Positions 44,405 to 53,085 of a stretch of DNA of 64,000 nucleotides are shown piece by piece. This stretch comes from Actinomycetales bacterium (GTDB lineage: Bacteria > Actinomycetota > Actinomycetes > Actinomycetales > Microbacteriaceae). The stretch covers positions 19,802 to 83,801 of the forward strand of contig JAATGV010000001.1 of assembly GCA_015654475.1 (NCBI GenBank), in the 5' to 3' direction. Numbering within the stretch: the first letter of the stretch is position 1; each line of letters starts with the position of its first letter. The notes beneath the pieces are model-generated. The model saw only the letters and a list, made by a program, of their open reading frames with translations, made no database searches and was not told where the DNA came from. Both the position numbers and the translations under genes were made by a program.

Positions 44405-45304
44405 TCAGTCGATCAGAGCCGCCGCGAACGACACCGAGTTGAATGCCGCCAAGTCATCGATCCCCTCGCCGTACCCAATCAGTTTGACCGGGATGCCCGT
44501 CAACTGCTGCACCCCGACAACGAACCCGCCCTTCGCCGAGCCATCCAGCTTCGTGAGCACAATGCCAGTCACCCCAGCATGCTGGATGAAGGCATCCGCC
44601 TGACTCAGACCATTCTGGCCAGTGGTCGCATCCACAACCAAGAGCACCTCGGCGATAGGGACGAGTTTCTCAACAACTCGCCGAATCTTGGTCAGCTCAT
44701 CCATCAGCCCGGCCTTCGTCTGCAACCGGCCCGCCGTGTCGATGATGACGACATCGGCGCCAGTGCTGATGGCACGATCCACCGCCTGATAGGCGACCGA
44801 CGCGGGATCCTGACCCGGCTGAGCCGGGCCGACCACCTCGGCGCCCGCGCGAGCCGCCCAGGTCGAAACCTGTTCAACCGCTGCGGCGCGGAACGTGTCA
44901 GCAGCACCCACGATCACACTTCGGCCCGCCCGCACCACGAATCTCGACAACTTGCCGATCGTGGTGGTCTTCCCCACCCCGTTGACGCCCACGACGAGCA
45001 CAACGGCAGGCAAGACCGTGCCGTCTGCGCGAGGCGCAGGCTTGGTCAGCCGCAATGTGGGGTCATTACCTGCGAGCAATTCGGCAATCGCGTCGCGAAG
45101 CATCCCCTGCAACTCCCGCGCACTCGACACGTTCAGCTTCGTCACCTGATCGCGCAGCGTATCCACGAGGCGTTCCGAGGCATCGGCGCCGAAATCGGCA
45201 AGCAGCAGGGTGTCCTCAAGATCGGTCCACGTGTCGTCATCGATCGCACCACCGCCACCGAACAGTGTGCGCAATCGAGCACCAACAGACCAACGCTCCG
45301 CCAT
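44405..45304 (-). CDS. ftsY: Signal recognition particle receptor FtsY
   Basis: A 299-aa SRP-family GTPase of the NG type. It has no acidic A domain, as in many actinobacteria with short FtsY. The N domain includes AERWSVGARLRTLFG at the start. The G domain has GVNGVGKTTTIGKL, DTAGRLQTK and TKLDGSAKGG. It docks the ribosome-nascent-chain-SRP complex at the membrane. It directly abuts smc (the smc stop is 1 nt from its start). Confidence 0.95.
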   Translation of the reverse strand: MAERWSVGARLRTLFGGGGAIDDDTWTDLEDTLLLADFGADASERLVDTLRDQVTKLNVSSARELQGMLRDAIAELLAGNDPTLRLTKPAPRADGTVLPAVVLVVGVNGVGKTTTIGKLSRFVVRAGRSVIVGAADTFRAAAVEQVSTWAARAGAEVVGPAQPGQDPASVAYQAVDRAISTGADVVIIDTAGRLQTKAGLMDELTKIRRVVEKLVPIAEVLLVVDATTGQNGLSQADAFIQHAGVTGIVLTKLDGSAKGGFVVGVQQLTGIPVKLIGYGEGIDDLAAFNSVSFAAALID

Positions 45305-48300
45305 TTAGTCGACACCTTTCAACGTCTCTTCTTCGCGCGCGATGCGCTGGCCGACGACGGCCGAGACACCATCTTGACGCATCGACACTCCATAAAGGGC
45401 ATCGGCTATCTCCATCGTGCGCTTCTGATGGGTAATCACGATCAACTGAGAATCAGCGCGCAACGACTCGAGCACAGACAACAGCCGGCCAAGGTTGGCG
45501 TCGTCGAGTGCCGCCTCCACCTCATCCATGACATAAAACGGTGAAGGACGGGCCTTGAAGATCGACACCAAGAAGGCAATAGCCGCAAGCGATCGCTCGC
45601 CGCCAGACAGCAGCGACAGCCGATCGATCTTCTTGCCCGCTGGACGAATCGACACCTCGATGCCAGTGGTCAGTGGCTCGCCGGGGGCCGTCAGCTCGAT
45701 CGTGCCCGTGCCGCCAGGGAACAGGATGGGGAACACCTCCTGGAACGCCTGCTGCGTGTCGGCGAACGCCTCGGAGAACACGGTCTGCATCGTCTCGTCG
45801 ATCGACTCGATGATCTGAACCAGGTCCGCACGCGCCTTCTGCAGGTCGGCAAGTTGCTCCGTCAAGAACTTGTGACGCTGCTCGAGTGCCGCAAACTCTT
45901 CGAGCGCGAGAGGGTTGACCCTGCCAAGCTGCGACAGCTTGCGCTCGGCATCTGCGAGGCGGCGGCGCTCGGTTGCGCGATCAAACGCAGTGGGGGGATG
46001 GATGCGGGTGCCAGCCGCGTGAGCAGCCCCAGATTCGTTCGAACCGGCGTCGTTCCCGACCGCAGTGTCGGCATCGGGCACAGCATCCGCATCCGCTGCA
46101 CTGCCAAGGACGACCCCGTTCGGCGCATACTCCGCGAGCAACGATTCTTGGTCCAGGCCAAGCTCGGCCTCCGCGCGCTCCACAACACTTGCGACACTCA
46201 TCTGACGATCATGGATGGCAAGCTCCAGACCATGCACTCGCTCGGTCACCTCGTGGGAACCAGACTGAAGCGCCGTCACGTGCTCGCGCAAGCCTGCAAG
46301 TTCGGCATTGTGCGCCGTGCGTTGTGCCTCAAGCCGCTGCTCCTGCAACCGAGCCTCGCCGATCGAATCGCCAACGTGGCTAAGGATATCGGGCAACGCG
46401 AGCGTGATCCGTTCGGCCTGTTCGCGCTGAACTGTGCGAGCGGCGACCGCTATCGCAGCGGCATCCCTGGCATGTTCCTCATTGCGGGCCTGGCGCTCGA
46501 GCGCCTCGGCACGCTGACGTTCGCCACGCGCGCGTTCACGCGCGGTTTCGAGTGACAGCCTCGCATCCAGTTCGGCAGCCCTGGCCTGCTCCAGTGCATC
46601 GACCACTCCGCTGCGGTCGGCGGCATCCAGGATCGGGGCCGGCTCCGCATCGAATATCTCCAAAGCCTGTGCCGCCGCGCGCCGCGCCTCGTCCGCCGCC
46701 TGACGCTGCGCGATCGCTGCTGCGCCGGCCTCCGTCAGTCGGTGCAACTCCGCTTCGGCAGCGTCGGCCGCCGCACGAGCACGGTTGAGGCGTTCTCGCG
46801 CCGCCGCGACCTCAGCCGCGCGCCGCCGCGAATCGGCCTTCACCGTTGCGAGCCTCTCCTGCGCCGATCGCAACTCCGCGTCTGCCTCCGTCAGTTCTGC
46901 CTCAACAGCAGCCACAACATGTGCAGCCTCATCGCGGGCGGTCGCCGCAGCATCCAACTCAGCCCGCAGTTCCAAGCGTGAATCGGAGCCGCCAGAGCCA
47001 CCTCGCACAACAGACGGCGCCACCACTTCGCCTGCCCGCGTCACCACAGTGACGGGCAGTCCGGGAGATGTCGCGGACACCGGCGTATTCATCGCTACCG
47101 ACAAGTCGTCCACAATGACGGTGCGTGCAAGCAGGCCAAGCACTCCCGCCGGGGCCTCAACGACATCCGCCGCGGCGGTAGCAGGGGGCGTGGTGACAAC
47201 GGCACTGGCGCCTGACGTGCCGACATCCCAATCCGCCGACGGCTCGGCGACCACGACATCGACGAATCCGAGATCCGTCGAGTGTGCAAACTCAACCACG
47301 GCGAGCGCCGCCTCGCGCGTGTCAACGAGAACGGCATCGGCCAGGTTTCCAAGGGCCGCCGCGATGGCCTTCTCGAAACCAGGTTGAACCGTGAGCGCAT
47401 CAGCGACGATGCCTCGAATCCCTGGGATCTGTGCTGCAGACACGTCAATAGATGTGCCCGTCACATCGAGCGCCGTCGACAACGCCGCGAACCGAGCAGA
47501 CCATGCGTCTACTGCGCGCAACGCGTCGCTGCGCCGTTCGCGCACCGCATCTCGCGCCGTTGCGGCGTCGGAGACAGCCAATTCGGCGGCATCGCTCGCG
47601 TCGGTGACCTCTGCGGGCGTAAGAGACTCGGCCTGGGCCAGTTCCGCCAGGGCCGCATCTCTGCGGGCCTGAGCCTGCTCTATCGACAACCGGTGCCGGT
47701 CGACTTGTGCCTCGAACGTCTCGAGGCGGCCAGTGGCCACCTCCAGCGTTTTCGCCAAGTCGGCCCTGTGCAGATCGTGCTGAGTGATGAAAGCGTTCTG
47801 CTCGGCGATATAGCGATCGAGCGCGTCGATGTCCGCCTGCGCGCGTTCCCGAGCCGCAACCTTCTCATCGAACACCAGCGAAAGCTCCGCGACCGCTTCG
47901 GCGAGCGTGTCCGCGTTTTCTGCCGCAAACCGGGCTCGCGCCAAAGTAGCCTGAGGGTCGGCCTCCGGAACCGGGGAGGCTACGGCGAGCAAAGCGATGC
48001 GCTGGGTCGCCAGACTATAGAGGCTACGAAACCGTTCCTCAGCCCTCTGCAAGTCAAAGGTGATTCTGCGGGCGGCATCCAATTCGTCTGACGGGGTCTG
48101 AGACTCGAGAGTCTTCTGTCGCAACTGCAGTTCGGAAATCTGCTGCAGCACGAGGGCACGATCGTCGCGCGCGGCACGATCTTCGGCGACAAGCTTCTCC
48201 AGTTCCTCAGAGAGTCGAAGCAGATCGTCTGCCAGGATGCGCCCCTTGGCCTCGCGAACGGTTGCCTGAATCTGCTGCGCCTCACGTGCGATCTCCGCCT

Positions 48301-48922
48301 GCGCGCCAAGTGGTTTGAGCTGACGGCGCAATTCTCCGGCAAGATCGTTGAGACGCGTGAAGTTGGCCTGCATCGACTCAAGCTTGCGCACCGTGCGGTC
48401 TTTGCGGCGGCGATGCTTCAGAATTCCGGCGGCCTCCTCGATAAATCCGCGACGGTCCTCAGCAGTGGCTCTCAACACGGCATCGAGCTGGCCCTGCCCG
48501 ACGATGACATGCATTTCGCGACCAAGCCCCGAATCGGAGAGCAGCTCCTGAACGTCGAGCAGCCGGCACGTATCCCCATTGATCGCATACTCTGACGCAC
48601 CGTTGCGGAAAAGGGTTCGACTGATGGTGACCTCGGTGTATTCGATCGGTAGTGCGCCATCCGCGTTATCGATGGTGAGTACCACCTCGGCGCGACCGAG
48701 CGGGCTGCGAGTCGCCGTTCCGGCAAAAATCACGTCTTCCATCTTGCCGCCGCGCAGAGTCTTGGCGCCCTGCTCCCCCATAACCCAGGCGAGCGCGTCC
48801 ACCACGTTCGACTTGCCGGATCCGTTTGGCCCGACCACAGCCGTGACGCCCTGTTCGAACTCAAACGTTGTGGACTGGGCGAACGACTTGAAGCCCTTGA
48901 TCGTCAAGGTCTTCAAATACAT
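45305..48922 (-). CDS. smc: Chromosome segregation protein SMC
   Basis: A 1205-aa SMC ATPase. The N-terminal head has GPNGSGKSNVVDALAWVMGEQGAKTLRGGKMEDVIFAG, visible as pieces with Walker A near residues 32-39. Two long coiled coils (about 170-490 and 680-1010, heavy in E/A/R/Q) flank a hinge (about 505-650). The C-terminal head holds LSGGERSLAAIAFL and the Walker B run FYVMDEVEAALDD. With ScpA/ScpB it organises and segregates chromosomes. It follows mutM and precedes ftsY in the conserved core cluster. Confidence 0.97.
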   Translation of the reverse strand: MYLKTLTIKGFKSFAQSTTFEFEQGVTAVVGPNGSGKSNVVDALAWVMGEQGAKTLRGGKMEDVIFAGTATRSPLGRAEVVLTIDNADGALPIEYTEVTISRTLFRNGASEYAINGDTCRLLDVQELLSDSGLGREMHVIVGQGQLDAVLRATAEDRRGFIEEAAGILKHRRRKDRTVRKLESMQANFTRLNDLAGELRRQLKPLGAQAEIAREAQQIQATVREAKGRILADDLLRLSEELEKLVAEDRAARDDRALVLQQISELQLRQKTLESQTPSDELDAARRITFDLQRAEERFRSLYSLATQRIALLAVASPVPEADPQATLARARFAAENADTLAEAVAELSLVFDEKVAARERAQADIDALDRYIAEQNAFITQHDLHRADLAKTLEVATGRLETFEAQVDRHRLSIEQAQARRDAALAELAQAESLTPAEVTDASDAAELAVSDAATARDAVRERRSDALRAVDAWSARFAALSTALDVTGTSIDVSAAQIPGIRGIVADALTVQPGFEKAIAAALGNLADAVLVDTREAALAVVEFAHSTDLGFVDVVVAEPSADWDVGTSGASAVVTTPPATAAADVVEAPAGVLGLLARTVIVDDLSVAMNTPVSATSPGLPVTVVTRAGEVVAPSVVRGGSGGSDSRLELRAELDAAATARDEAAHVVAAVEAELTEADAELRSAQERLATVKADSRRRAAEVAAARERLNRARAAADAAEAELHRLTEAGAAAIAQRQAADEARRAAAQALEIFDAEPAPILDAADRSGVVDALEQARAAELDARLSLETARERARGERQRAEALERQARNEEHARDAAAIAVAARTVQREQAERITLALPDILSHVGDSIGEARLQEQRLEAQRTAHNAELAGLREHVTALQSGSHEVTERVHGLELAIHDRQMSVASVVERAEAELGLDQESLLAEYAPNGVVLGSAADADAVPDADTAVGNDAGSNESGAAHAAGTRIHPPTAFDRATERRRLADAERKLSQLGRVNPLALEEFAALEQRHKFLTEQLADLQKARADLVQIIESIDETMQTVFSEAFADTQQAFQEVFPILFPGGTGTIELTAPGEPLTTGIEVSIRPAGKKIDRLSLLSGGERSLAAIAFLVSIFKARPSPFYVMDEVEAALDDANLGRLLSVLESLRADSQLIVITHQKRTMEIADALYGVSMRQDGVSAVVGQRIAREEETLKGVD

Positions 48923-49021
48923 GCGATTCCCTCTCCGCGCGCTGGGCAGACTGTGCTAGTCAACGGTACCCGAAACCTTCGGACGCCATGGTGCGCTCAC
49001 CCAGACAGTCGCGGAAGGCGG

Positions 49022-49089
49022 CCTAACTGCGGCTCAAGTGGGTACATAAAGCACTATTCGCACGTGATGTGCGTTGAGCCGCAGTTAGG
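49022..49089 (-). terminator. 16-bp perfect palindrome hugging the mutM stop codon
   Basis: CCTAACTGCGGCTCAA (49022-49037) is exactly inverted at 49074-49089, whose last base adjoins the mutM TGA (49090-49092). A shorter stem around GCAC...GTGC lies inside the 36-nt loop. The right arm GCGTTGAGCC resembles the sequence GCGTTGAGCC next to locus B at 40168-40176. It probably terminates mutM or sets it apart from smc. Confidence 0.65.
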
Positions 49090-50040
49090 TCACCGCCGCC
49101 GCTGACACCTCGGGCAGAAGTGCGAAGAACGGTTCATGAACGACACCCGTCGAATCGGCGCACCACAGCGCGGACAAGGCAACCCGGCACGACCATATAC
49201 ATTCAGGAGACGGTCGAAGTACCCAGAGTTCCCGTTCACATTCTTGTATTGTTCATCGAAACTCGTGCCGCCGGCGGCCAAGGCATCCGCGAAAGTCTCG
49301 CGCACGGCCGCAAGCAGGCGGCGCAGCGCCTGGACGCTGAGACGATTCCCCAAAATTTCTGGATGGATTCGCGCGCGCCACAACGACTCGTCCGCATAGA
49401 TGTTGCCGATGCCCGAGATCGTCGACTGATCGAGCAGAATACGTTTGATGGCGCTGGCCCTGCGACGCGTGGATGCGAAGAAATCGTCATCGATGAAAGC
49501 CGCGTCTACGGGATCTCGAGCAATGTGACTTACGTGGGCAGGAATGGTGCTCACCCAATGCGGCGGTGGAACCAGGCCTAAGACATCGGGCGATCCGATG
49601 TCCCCACCGGGAGCGCCGTCGGCCGTGTCCACAAGCCGCTCGATACTGAGGTAACCGAAGATACGTTGATCGTTGAACACGAATGTTTCGGTGCTCGAAC
49701 CCGGCAGCTCACACACGATGCGCACGCGCTCGTGTCGCGGAACGAAAAGGTCATCACCAGTGTCGAGCCTCAAGACTTGACCGCTCATCCCCAAATGGAT
49801 GGCCAACGCATCGCCCCGCTCGGCGCCGGTTCCGTCTGCCAATGGCAGCCACAAGAACTTTCCCCTACGGGCGACCCCCAGAATACGTGCACCAATGAGC
49901 CGCGCGCCGAATTCCTCAGCGCTGCCGGCAAACCGGCGAATGCTTCGCGCATCGCTCACCGTCACTGAAACGATCGAAGAGTGGGTGACGAATGGGGCAA
50001 GACCGTGACGAACCACCTCGACCTCAGGTAATTCGGGCAT
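49090..50040 (-). CDS. mutM: Formamidopyrimidine-DNA glycosylase (Fpg)
   Basis: 316 aa with the PELPEVEVV start, so the catalytic P2 and E3 are intact. The helix-two-turn-helix DNA-binding part lies near residues 205-245 (LLDQSTISGIGNIYADESLWRA). The C-terminal zinc finger is CPRCGAPIRRVSF ... FCPRCQRRR. It removes oxidised purines such as 8-oxoG and cleaves the strand. It lies 2 nt after the rnc stop, so the two genes are coupled. Confidence 0.96.
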   Translation of the reverse strand: MPELPEVEVVRHGLAPFVTHSSIVSVTVSDARSIRRFAGSAEEFGARLIGARILGVARRGKFLWLPLADGTGAERGDALAIHLGMSGQVLRLDTGDDLFVPRHERVRIVCELPGSSTETFVFNDQRIFGYLSIERLVDTADGAPGGDIGSPDVLGLVPPPHWVSTIPAHVSHIARDPVDAAFIDDDFFASTRRRASAIKRILLDQSTISGIGNIYADESLWRARIHPEILGNRLSVQALRRLLAAVRETFADALAAGGTSFDEQYKNVNGNSGYFDRLLNVYGRAGLPCPRCGAPIRRVSFMNRSSHFCPRCQRRR

Positions 50041-50042
50041 CC

Positions 50043-50723
50043 CTAGTTCGCAGTCAGCGCGCGCCAGGCAACCAGCGCCGCGGCGGCCTCAGCATGTTTC
50101 TTCGTCGAGCCTTCGCCCGCTCCATGATCAGAGCCATCGATCGCGACCGTTGCGCGATACATCTTGTCGTGATCCGGCCCTGAACTCACAACCGTATAGA
50201 CCGGCGAGCCAAGATGGCGCAGTTGCGTGAGCTCTTGGAGAGTGGTCTTCGGATCCATGACGGCGGCAAGCTCTTCGACATTAGCCAGCATCGGTTCGAC
50301 AATGCGCATGACAAGGCCCCTTGCGGCATCGAAGCCATTGGCGAGAAATGTGGCCCCGATCAGGGATTCCATCACGTCGGCAAGCAACGACGGTTTAGCA
50401 CTTCCCCCAGTGCTCTGCTCACCACGGCCGAGAAGCAGATATTCGCCAACACCCCAGTCGGTCGCTCGGCTCGCTAGCGCCCCCGTACTCACAAGGGCGG
50501 CACGTCGGCGTGACAAGTCGCCCTCTTGAAGGTCGGGAAAAGTGCGGAACAGAACATCGGCCACGACAAAACCCAAAATGGAGTCGCCAAGAAACTCAAG
50601 GCGCTCGTTGGTCGGCAGGCCGCCATTTTCGTACGCGTACGAACGATGAGTGAGGGCGCGCGTCAATAACGCGTCGTCAATATCAACCTGAAGTGTTTCG
50701 CGAAGTATGCGCCAGTCAGGCAT
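50043..50723 (-). CDS. rnc: Ribonuclease III
   Basis: A 226-aa protein. The RNase III signature ERLEFLGDSILGFVVAD (about residues 41-57) includes the catalytic E and D. The C-terminal double-stranded RNA binding domain (about 155-225) includes TTLQELTQLRHLGSPVYTVV and ATVAIDGSDHGAGEGSTKKHAEAAAA. It processes rRNA precursors and structured RNAs. The order rpmF-rnc-mutM matches the usual actinobacterial cluster. Confidence 0.96.
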   Translation of the reverse strand: MPDWRILRETLQVDIDDALLTRALTHRSYAYENGGLPTNERLEFLGDSILGFVVADVLFRTFPDLQEGDLSRRRAALVSTGALASRATDWGVGEYLLLGRGEQSTGGSAKPSLLADVMESLIGATFLANGFDAARGLVMRIVEPMLANVEELAAVMDPKTTLQELTQLRHLGSPVYTVVSSGPDHDKMYRATVAIDGSDHGAGEGSTKKHAEAAAALVAWRALTAN

Positions 50724-50744
50724 GAAAAGCTACGAGAGCCCCGA

Positions 50745-50948
50745 CTAGACGTCGGCGACCTTGCGTCCTTTGTACTCGAAGAACAGCGGGGTGCCTGCTG
50801 AATCCTCAACAACCTTCGCGCGGTGAGGAAGGCTGTAAACCACCTTGCCGCTCTCAACCGTCTTGACGAGAGTGGGGACCTGGGCCTTCCACTGCGCTCG
50901 ACGAGCGTGCGTGTTCGATCGGGACATCTTCCGTTTAGGAACAGCCAT
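50745..50948 (-). CDS. rpmF: Large ribosomal subunit protein bL32, cysteine-free form
   Basis: 67 aa, starting [19 protein letters not shown] after the initiator, the invariant L32 N-terminus. There is no cysteine at all, so the C-terminal zinc ribbon (two CxxC pairs) of the canonical form has been lost. Such C-minus L32 paralogues are known for zinc-independent growth. It is upstream of rnc and downstream of the DUF177 gene, the common order. Confidence 0.95.
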   Translation of the reverse strand: MAVPKRKMSRSNTHARRAQWKAQVPTLVKTVESGKVVYSLPHRAKVVEDSAGTPLFFEYKGRKVADV

Positions 50949-50995
50949 TTTTCATCCTTTACATCACGTGTGTTGCGGGACACCGCACGTTCTGA

Positions 50996-51523
50996 CTACT
51001 CCGTGTCGACCCGGAGATCGGCAAGCGCCGACCAACGAGGGTCAATAGCGGCGGCATGCGAATGAGCCGGATCGTCCCCAAGCCGAGCCCCGCATTCGGG
51101 ACACAGACCAGGGCAATCTTCGCGGCACACGGGTTGAAACGGCAAGGCCAGAACGACTGCATCCCTGACAATTTGTTCGAGGTCGACAGAGTCGTCCTCA
51201 ACAAAGAAGTCAAAAGCTTCCTCAACAGAATACGCGAAAAGCTCCTGAAACTCGACCTCGAAGTTCATTTCGATGCGATCAAGGCACCGTCCGCACTCAC
51301 CAATGGCAAGCGCCGACGCCTCCCCCGATACCAGAATGCCCTCGTGAACCGACTCAAGCAGGCCCGAAACGTGGACAGGAGCACCCTCAGGAATGCCGAT
51401 CAGGCGGATGCCGAGGTCAGCCGGAGCAGCGGCCGAGAAGTCGAAAGGACGGGACTGTCCGGGCTTGTGCATGATGTCGTGCACAGAAGAATGAAACGCG
51501 GTGCGCCGAGGGGAGGAACTCAT
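50996..51523 (-). CDS. DUF177 (YceD-like) protein upstream of L32
   Basis: A 175-aa member of the DUF177 family, which in most bacteria sits directly before rpmF and is linked to 23S rRNA accumulation. The conserved EFQELFAY and FQPVCREDCPGLCPECGARLGDDP segments carry the four cysteines that may bind zinc. The family's function is not settled. It is divergent from the SAHH-like gene, whose start is 68 nt away. Confidence 0.9.
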   Translation of the reverse strand: MSSSPRRTAFHSSVHDIMHKPGQSRPFDFSAAAPADLGIRLIGIPEGAPVHVSGLLESVHEGILVSGEASALAIGECGRCLDRIEMNFEVEFQELFAYSVEEAFDFFVEDDSVDLEQIVRDAVVLALPFQPVCREDCPGLCPECGARLGDDPAHSHAAAIDPRWSALADLRVDTE

Positions 51524-51591
51524 TGCACCATCCTACGTTGGGAACCGTCATACGGCACCAGAACGCAGGCCCGACTTGGTACCGTTCTACT

Positions 51592-53085
51592 GTGACGCAA
51601 TCTTCCCACCACCAGGCTCGCTACGCGGAACTCATTTTCCGCCGCTACGCCCGAGAGACCAACCAGCTCGTCGCCGGAACTCGGCACGCGGTGATCGGAG
51701 GCGACCCGCAGCACGCCGCACTCGCCGATGCTCTCCGTTCGATGGGCGCCCACGTTCGACAATTCGCCACCGTCCACGATGCCGCGGCCTGGCCGCACAC
51801 CATCACTCACGCGGGCACCGCCAGCTACTTGGAGGGACGAGCGCGGTCCACCGCCGCAGAACGGATCGCATGGGCCACAGACCACATGCCCGTGGTCGCC
51901 ACGCTGGCACGCGACCTGGCAGAAAACCAGCGCATCGCAGGTCTCAAGATCGGCATGTGCCTCGTGCTCGAGCCTAAGACCGCCGTACTCGCTCTCACCC
52001 TCGCAGCAGCAGGAGCACAGGTAAGTGTCTATGCACATCCAGAGGAGACAGACGCACAAATCGCGGCCGAACTCGCCAATCGGGGAATCACAGTCTTCGC
52101 CGATGCCACCGCGAATCCCGACCGCGCGCAAGAACTCATGGACGAGTTCCTCAACCAACACCTGAACCTGCTCATCGACGACGGTGCGCGCGTCATTCGA
52201 CGGGCCCACCATGTCGCCGGTGCACTCGACGAACTCATCGGCGCCGCAGAGGAGACGACGAGTGGGCTGCGCAACCTCGCCAAAGAACCTGGCGGCCCCC
52301 GCGTCCCCGTCATTGCCGTCAACAATGCGCGCTCGAAGACCTGGTTCGACAACGCCGTTGGCACAGGCCAGTCGTGCGTGAGCACCATCCTCGACATCAT
52401 CGATCCGGGCCAGGACGGCTGGAGCATCGTAGGCGCCGACGTCGTTGTAGCCGGCTACGGGCCGGTCGGGCGAGGTTTCGCGCGACATGTTCGAGCGCTC
52501 GGGGGCCTAGTCACCGTCGTCGACACCGACCCGACGTGTGCGCTACGCGCCGAGATCGACGGGTATCAGGTTCGCGCAAGCCTCGTGGAAGCTGTCGCCA
52601 CTGCCGATCTCATCGTCTCTGCAACGGGATACGCAGCAACGATCACGCCGGACATGCTCAGAGCAGCGCGGCCGGGCGCATACATCGCCGTCGCCGGCGG
52701 AGTCGACGACGAGGTGCAGTGGGGTGACGCCATACGCCATGACGGCGCCACCTGGGAACCAGTGGGATTCGCGCTCGAAAGCCTGCGTTACCCGAACGGG
52801 CACCACGTCAACATCCTCGATCGTGGTGGATGCATCAATTGCACCGCTGGCGAAGGAAACCCCATCGAGATCATGGACCTCTCCTTCGGAGTCCAGCTCT
52901 CGGCACTCGACGTCCTGCTCACCCGCGGGCGCGATCTCGGCCCCGGCGTTCATCCCATCCCAGAACGCGCAGATCAGCGCGTCTCGGCTATCGCACTCGC
53001 ACAATTCGTGCACACCGCAGACGCCCACAGCACGGCTAGCACCGACACGGACGTTCGGCCGGGCATCGGAAGGCCATCATTGTGA
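51592..53085 (+). CDS. S-adenosylhomocysteinase-like NAD-binding protein with altered active site
   Basis: 497 aa from the GTG at 51592; an upstream in-frame start would run into DUF177. The SAHH layout is complete: RIAWATDHMPVV (about 91-102), DDG (196-198), EETTSG (220-225), VNNARSKTWFDN with K249 and D253, and a Rossmann fold VVVAGYGPVG near 284-293. The three catalytic-site histidines of the canonical enzyme are gone: CLHM is CLVL (V124), NIGHFD is VAGGVDD, GHPS is GNPI. The usual C-terminal lysine-tyrosine pair is also absent. It binds a nucleoside-like ligand by inference, and its activity is unknown. It is coupled by GTGA to the next gene. Confidence 0.75.
   Translation: MTQSSHHQARYAELIFRRYARETNQLVAGTRHAVIGGDPQHAALADALRSMGAHVRQFATVHDAAAWPHTITHAGTASYLEGRARSTAAERIAWATDHMPVVATLARDLAENQRIAGLKIGMCLVLEPKTAVLALTLAAAGAQVSVYAHPEETDAQIAAELANRGITVFADATANPDRAQELMDEFLNQHLNLLIDDGARVIRRAHHVAGALDELIGAAEETTSGLRNLAKEPGGPRVPVIAVNNARSKTWFDNAVGTGQSCVSTILDIIDPGQDGWSIVGADVVVAGYGPVGRGFARHVRALGGLVTVVDTDPTCALRAEIDGYQVRASLVEAVATADLIVSATGYAATITPDMLRAARPGAYIAVAGGVDDEVQWGDAIRHDGATWEPVGFALESLRYPNGHHVNILDRGGCINCTAGEGNPIEIMDLSFGVQLSALDVLLTRGRDLGPGVHPIPERADQRVSAIALAQFVHTADAHSTASTDTDVRPGIGRPSL

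Noticed and set aside
43901..45544. Long plus-strand open frame across the nitrilase and ftsY genes
   Set aside because: It is antisense to well-supported genes and has no recognisable domain; such frames arise from GC-rich codon bias.
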